DNA of 64,000 bases, taken from Rhodocyclaceae bacterium. Its GTDB lineage: Bacteria > Pseudomonadota > Gammaproteobacteria > Burkholderiales > Rhodocyclaceae. A model generated the notes under the pieces. The model did no database searches. It was not told where the DNA came from and saw only the letters and a list, made by a program, of their open reading frames with translations. The stretch spans positions 1 to 64,000 of the forward strand of contig VIKE01000028.1 of NCBI GenBank assembly GCA_008080565.1. Reading direction: 5' to 3'. The translations under genes and the position numbers were made by a program. Shown here in pieces: positions 60,500 through 64,000 of the stretch; position 1 is the stretch's first letter; every line of letters begins with the position of its first letter.

Positions 60500-61335
60500 A
60501 CGATCAAACGCTGCACGCCCGCAACCCGGTTTTCGACGCTTCCATCCTTGGCCTGTGCCTGCTCTTCGCGCTCGGGTTGGTCGCCGTCGGCCAGACCGGC
60601 GACTGGTACGTCGGCTTCATTCCCGCCCAGGCGGCCAGCCAGATTTTCTTGCCGCCCTGGCTGTGGGAAAGCCTGACAACGCTCGGCGACGGCCGCGTCC
60701 AGCTCGCCCTGATGCTGCCTTTCTGCCTCCGCTACCCGCGTGTTTTCTGGGCGCTGGTCGTCGGGGCGCTGCTCGCCGGGGCGATGAGCCGTGGCTTGAA
60801 GGTCTGGTTCGACCTGCCGCGGCCGGCGGCAGTACTCGATGCCAGCCAGATCACCATCATCGGCGCCCGCCTGACGGCACACAGCTTCCCGTCCGGCCAT
60901 GCCGTTTCGGCCTTTTCCTTTGTTGTCGCCTGGCTGGCTCTGCTCGGCTGGTGGCGCGCTTTGCCCATCGTCATCATCGCCGCCCTGGCCGCGTTTTCGC
61001 GCATTGCCGTCGGCGCCCACTGGCCGGTCGATGTGCTGGCCGGCGGGATGATCGGCCTGGCCGGCGGCTGGCTGGGCCTGCGCCTGACCCGACATTTTCG
61101 CTGGGGCCTGGGCATTCGCGCCCACTGGATATTGATTGCCATCGCCGTCATCGCCGTGGCAACGCTACCCTTCGACGGCCAGGGCTACCCGGATACCCGA
61201 CCGTGGCGCATCGTCGCCTGTTTGTGGGGGCTGGGCGGCTTCGTCCTGTTCTATCTGCAGCCCCTGCTGCGCGGCGGCTGGCAGGCGGCGAACCGGCCGC
61301 TCGAAGGGCTTGTCGCAGAAGACCGCGCAGCCTGA
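60496..61335 (+). CDS. PAP2-superfamily membrane phosphatase
   Basis: A 279-residue protein with about six to seven membrane segments. The PAP2 triple motif is visible as K-x6-RP around KVWFDLPRP (102-110), PSGH (132-135) and SRIAVGAHWPVD (168-179). It removes phosphate from lipid phosphates such as undecaprenyl pyrophosphate. Overlap with the ArnT-like gene suggests it recycles the carrier lipid released by that enzyme or modifies lipid A. Confidence 0.88.
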   Translation: MNDQTLHARNPVFDASILGLCLLFALGLVAVGQTGDWYVGFIPAQAASQIFLPPWLWESLTTLGDGRVQLALMLPFCLRYPRVFWALVVGALLAGAMSRGLKVWFDLPRPAAVLDASQITIIGARLTAHSFPSGHAVSAFSFVVAWLALLGWWRALPIVIIAALAAFSRIAVGAHWPVDVLAGGMIGLAGGWLGLRLTRHFRWGLGIRAHWILIAIAVIAVATLPFDGQGYPDTRPWRIVACLWGLGGFVLFYLQPLLRGGWQAANRPLEGLVAEDRAA

Positions 61336-61562
61336 TTCAGGATTTGGCGAGGGCGATCTTCGCGCGCCAAAGCGGTCGTTGCCGGTATGCTGTTTGCAAA
61401 ATACGCCAATAGTTTGTACTGTCCGCTTTCTCTTTCGAAATCCATCAGAACGCGATGCTCGGGGGCATGGTTCACGCCTTCTTATGGCTTTTGAATTCAG
61501 GAAACCCGCAGTCCGTTGCCTGGTCTACAGCAATTCCATACAGATAGCGTGAACCGAAAATC

Positions 61563-62345
61563 ATGCCAACGTCCATTCTGAAATACGTCGATATCGCGCG
61601 CCTTGTCGGGGCCGGACTTAAGTGTCCGGTGTGCAATGGCACCGACTGTCGACATTCAAGGTGGCATTCGAAGACCGAAAAGCTGGGCTCGTCGGGGTTT
61701 CGTCCCTATCGCTGCAATGATTGCGCGCATCGCTTCCTGGCCCGCAACAGCGCTTCTCTGGAGCGGATACTGATCAACAGCACGGCCGGCTTGATGCTGT
61801 GCTTCGGGATTTTCGTAGTCGTCGATTTTTGGCTGGAAAACGTCGACAAGCCGAAGCCTGCGCCTGTCGCGCTGACCGCAACGGCGCTCCCGGAGGAAAG
61901 TACGGCCGGTGCGCCGAATCGGCTGCTGACTGGTGGCGTGGCTGCAGAGGCCAGCGACAACCCGGCAACGCGCGCCCAAAAACAGCAGGAGGCGGCCGAC
62001 AACGGCGATGCCGGTGCGATGCTGCAGATCGGACGCGACCTGGCGACCGGCAACAATCGCCCGAAAGATGTCGGGCAGGCGGCCAAATGGGTGCAATTGG
62101 CCGCGGCAACGGGACATCCCGATGCCATGCTTGAACTGGGGCGGTTTTATCGCGATGGTGTCGGGGTGGCGCAGGATTCGGCTCGCGCCTACGTCTGGCT
62201 CAGTCGGGCCGCCGCTGCCAAGCAAACGGACGCCGTGCTGGAACGCGAGGCTCTGGTCCGGACGATGGGCGAAGAGCCACTCAAGGTGGCGCTAGAATTG
62301 TCCATGCCGACACAACCGGCGGCGGCTCTCGTCCGTCCGAAATAG
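61563..62345 (+). CDS. Zinc-ribbon, membrane-anchored Sel1-repeat protein
   Basis: A 260-residue protein with three parts. An N-terminal zinc ribbon has CPVC (21-24) and CNDC (51-54). A single membrane segment lies at about 72-90. A Sel1-like helical repeat region (about 145-225) has ADNGDAGAMLQIGRDL and AATGHPDAMLELGRFYRDGVGV. The zinc ribbon would be cytoplasmic and the repeats periplasmic, or the reverse. Sel1 repeats mediate protein contacts; no partner is evident. Confidence 0.78.
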   Translation: MPTSILKYVDIARLVGAGLKCPVCNGTDCRHSRWHSKTEKLGSSGFRPYRCNDCAHRFLARNSASLERILINSTAGLMLCFGIFVVVDFWLENVDKPKPAPVALTATALPEESTAGAPNRLLTGGVAAEASDNPATRAQKQQEAADNGDAGAMLQIGRDLATGNNRPKDVGQAAKWVQLAAATGHPDAMLELGRFYRDGVGVAQDSARAYVWLSRAAAAKQTDAVLEREALVRTMGEEPLKVALELSMPTQPAAALVRPK

Positions 62346-62412
62346 CCAATTCTCGGGAAGTATTGCGGCAGGTTGCCAAGCCAAGCGCGGTGAATGGGCG
62401 TTGCCGGCAATT

Positions 62413-62449
62413 ACCACGGTCAACCGGGAAAAACGCCCAAAAATGAAAT
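62413..62449 (+). repeat. Dispersed repeat, copy 13
   Basis: ACCACGGTCAACCGGGAAAAA with end GAAAT, 68 bases after the Sel1 protein gene and 124 bases before the phosphoesterase start. It is in sense orientation to both neighbours. Confidence 0.8.
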
Positions 62450-62572
62450 GGTCGGTGACGGGCGGTGATTTCCCGTCGGTTGCGCCCCATCTCTCCAGGA
62501 GGCGTCGCGGCTGCAACAAAAGCTTAACGAAGCAGTAATTTCGGGGTCACGGGCCGGCCGTATCGTGCGGCC

Positions 62573-63370
62573 ATGCCCAAGGTCAGAAGCGTTTTTCTCT
62601 CCGATATCCACCTTGGCACGCGGGCGTGCCAGGCGGACAGACTCCTCGATTTTCTGCGCGAACATCCGGCTGAACAGACTTTTCTGATCGGCGACATCGT
62701 CGATTTCTGGGCGATGAGCCGCAGCATCAATTGGTCGCAGGCCCAGAATACCGTCGTCCAGAAACTGCTGCGCCGGGCCCGGCATGGCGACCGCGTCGTC
62801 TTCATCCCGGGCAACCACGACGAAGTGCTGCGCGATTACTGCGGCATCGTTTTCGGCGAGGTCGAGGTCATCGACGAACTGGTCCACGAAACCGTGGATG
62901 GCCGGCGTTTCCTGCTCATCCACGGCGACCAGTTCGACCAGGTGACGCGTCATCATCGCTGGGTCGCCGTGCTCGGCGACAAGGCTTACGAAATGCTCGT
63001 CCGCATCAACAGCCTGCTCTCGTGGGGGCGGCGCAAGCTTGGCATTTCCGGCTACTGGTCGCTGGCCGGCTACGCCAAGCGCAAGGTCAAGACGGCGCTG
63101 ACCTTCATTTTCGATTTCGAAGAATCGGCCATCCATCACGCCAAGGAGCGCGGCCTGGACGGCGTCATCTGCGGCCACATCCACTGGGCGACGATCCGCG
63201 AGATCGACGGCCTGACTTACGTGAATTGCGGCGACTGGGTCGATTCCTGCACGGCCATCGTCGAACACTTCGACGGCCGGCTCGAACTGGTCACCTGGGG
63301 CGAACAAAAGCCGGTGCCCATGCTGGCCGCCCCGGTTGTCCAATCCGTTGTCGAAACTGTAGAGGCCTGA
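62573..63370 (+). CDS. LpxH-like metallophosphoesterase
   Basis: A 265-residue calcineurin-like phosphoesterase. Metal-binding motifs are SDIHLG (10-15), GDIVDFW (39-45), GNHDE (79-83), HGDQFD and GHIH, in the order of UDP-2,3-diacylglucosamine hydrolase LpxH and its paralogues. The helical insert (SWGRRKLGISGYWSLAG) matches LpxH2-type proteins. It may act on lipid A precursors, or on a UDP-sugar substrate related to the adjacent glycosyltransferase. Start ATG at 62573; the glycosyltransferase follows 1 base after the stop. Confidence 0.85.
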   Translation: MPKVRSVFLSDIHLGTRACQADRLLDFLREHPAEQTFLIGDIVDFWAMSRSINWSQAQNTVVQKLLRRARHGDRVVFIPGNHDEVLRDYCGIVFGEVEVIDELVHETVDGRRFLLIHGDQFDQVTRHHRWVAVLGDKAYEMLVRINSLLSWGRRKLGISGYWSLAGYAKRKVKTALTFIFDFEESAIHHAKERGLDGVICGHIHWATIREIDGLTYVNCGDWVDSCTAIVEHFDGRLELVTWGEQKPVPMLAAPVVQSVVETVEA

Positions 63371-63371
63371 G

Positions 63372-64000
63372 ATGCGTGTTTTGATGGTTTCCGACGTGTA
63401 TTTCCCCCGCGTCAATGGCGTCTCGACTTCCATCGAGACTTTCCGCCGCACGCTGGCAGGGCAGGGCGTCGAGGTCAAACTGGTCGTTCCGCGCTATGGC
63501 AACGAGATTGACGAGCCGGGCATCGTGCGCGTCGCCGGCCGACCGGTGCCGGGCGACCGCGAAGACCGGTTGGTCGGCTGGCGGGCGATGCACCGGGTGG
63601 TGCTTGATGCGGCGCAGGACTGCGACCTGATCCACGTCCAGACCCCGTTCATCGCCCACTACGCCGGCCTCAAGGCCGGGCGCAAACTCGGCCTGCCGGT
63701 GGTGGCGACCTATCACACGTTGTTCGAAGAATATCTGCAGCACTACGCCAAGCCGATCCCGCCGAGCTGGTTGCGCGGTCAGGCGCGGGCCTTGTCACGC
63801 CGGCAATGCAATCAGCTCGATGCGGTGATCGTGCCATCGACGGCCATGCGTCAGCGGCTTGAAAGCTATGGCGTCACCTCGCCGATGCATGTTCTGCCGA
63901 CCGGTATCCCGATGGCGCAATTCGCCGGCGGGAATGGAAAGCGCTTTCGCCAGAAATTCGGCATAGCCGAAGCGCGGCCGATGGCCTTGTTCGTTGGCCG
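63372..64000 (+). CDS. GT4-family glycosyltransferase, 5' part only
   Basis: The first 209 residues of a retaining GT-B glycosyltransferase; the gene runs off the window. The N-terminus MRVLMVSDVYFPRVNGVSTSI is the family's donor-cleft start (short form SDVYFPRVNG). It continues with LIHVQTPFIAHYAGLKAG, VATYHTLFEEYLQHY and VLPTGIPMAQF, like alpha-mannosyl/glucosyl transferases. It starts one base after the phosphoesterase stop, and both may belong to lipid or glycolipid synthesis. Confidence 0.88.
   Translation, partial: MRVLMVSDVYFPRVNGVSTSIETFRRTLAGQGVEVKLVVPRYGNEIDEPGIVRVAGRPVPGDREDRLVGWRAMHRVVLDAAQDCDLIHVQTPFIAHYAGLKAGRKLGLPVVATYHTLFEEYLQHYAKPIPPSWLRGQARALSRRQCNQLDAVIVPSTAMRQRLESYGVTSPMHVLPTGIPMAQFAGGNGKRFRQKFGIAEARPMALFVG

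Overview
The window looks like a chromosomal segment of a high-GC beta-proteobacterium, most likely a member of the Rhodocyclales close to Dechloromonas/Azonexus. This is inferred from the protein types: proteobacterial CbbP/CbbY, an epd-pgk-pyk-fba order, many c-di-GMP proteins, two PPK2-type polyphosphate kinases, two Pst systems and bacteriohemerythrin. No rRNA, tRNA, CRISPR array, insertion sequence or prophage was seen.

Region 1 (about 0.3-24 kb) is central carbon metabolism in two sets that face each other. Set A (+ strand, 1652-8590) is a Calvin-cycle operon without RuBisCO: fbp, prk, tkt, a broken gap, fba and rpe, with cbbY divergent upstream. Set B (- strand, 23638-13376) is glycolytic/gluconeogenic: fbp, a lipoprotein, tkt, gapA, a small secreted protein, epd, pgk, pyk and fba. 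Between the sets lie a large hybrid histidine kinase, a small membrane protein and a lower-GC J-domain-like protein. rpiA lies apart, at 40.2 kb.

Region 2 (24-41 kb) mixes signalling with housekeeping. It holds a PAS-GGDEF-EAL protein, a redoxin, rsmE, the two-domain polyP:AMP phosphotransferase, argA and yggX. A c-di-GMP/two-component block follows (EAL-CBS-GGDEF protein, hybrid kinase, PhnD-like binding protein, HD-GYP regulator). Then come a patatin, a DUF4239-like protein, a phasin-like protein and rpiA.

Region 3 (41-56 kb) is a phosphate island. The first operon is pstS-pstC-pstA-pstB-phoU-phoB-phoR. It is followed by a class I ppk2 and a CorA/ZntB-like transporter, then a second operon pstS-pstC-pstA-pstB-pstS. 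Pho-box-like direct repeats with correctly placed -10 hexamers precede both pstS operons. A Fic-motif-like gene overlapping a HAD-type gene follows.

Region 4 (56.9-64 kb) carries bacteriohemerythrin, with its ribosome binding site inside a perfect hairpin, then purT, an ArnT-like transferase, a PAP2 phosphatase, a Sel1 protein, an LpxH-like phosphoesterase and the start of a GT4 glycosyltransferase.

The main feature not explained by genes is a dispersed element of about 37 bp (core ACGGTCAACCGGAAA, end GAAAT). It occurs at least 12 times in both orientations, always at gene borders, sometimes forming gene ends or hairpins. Look-alikes occur inside two coding sequences.
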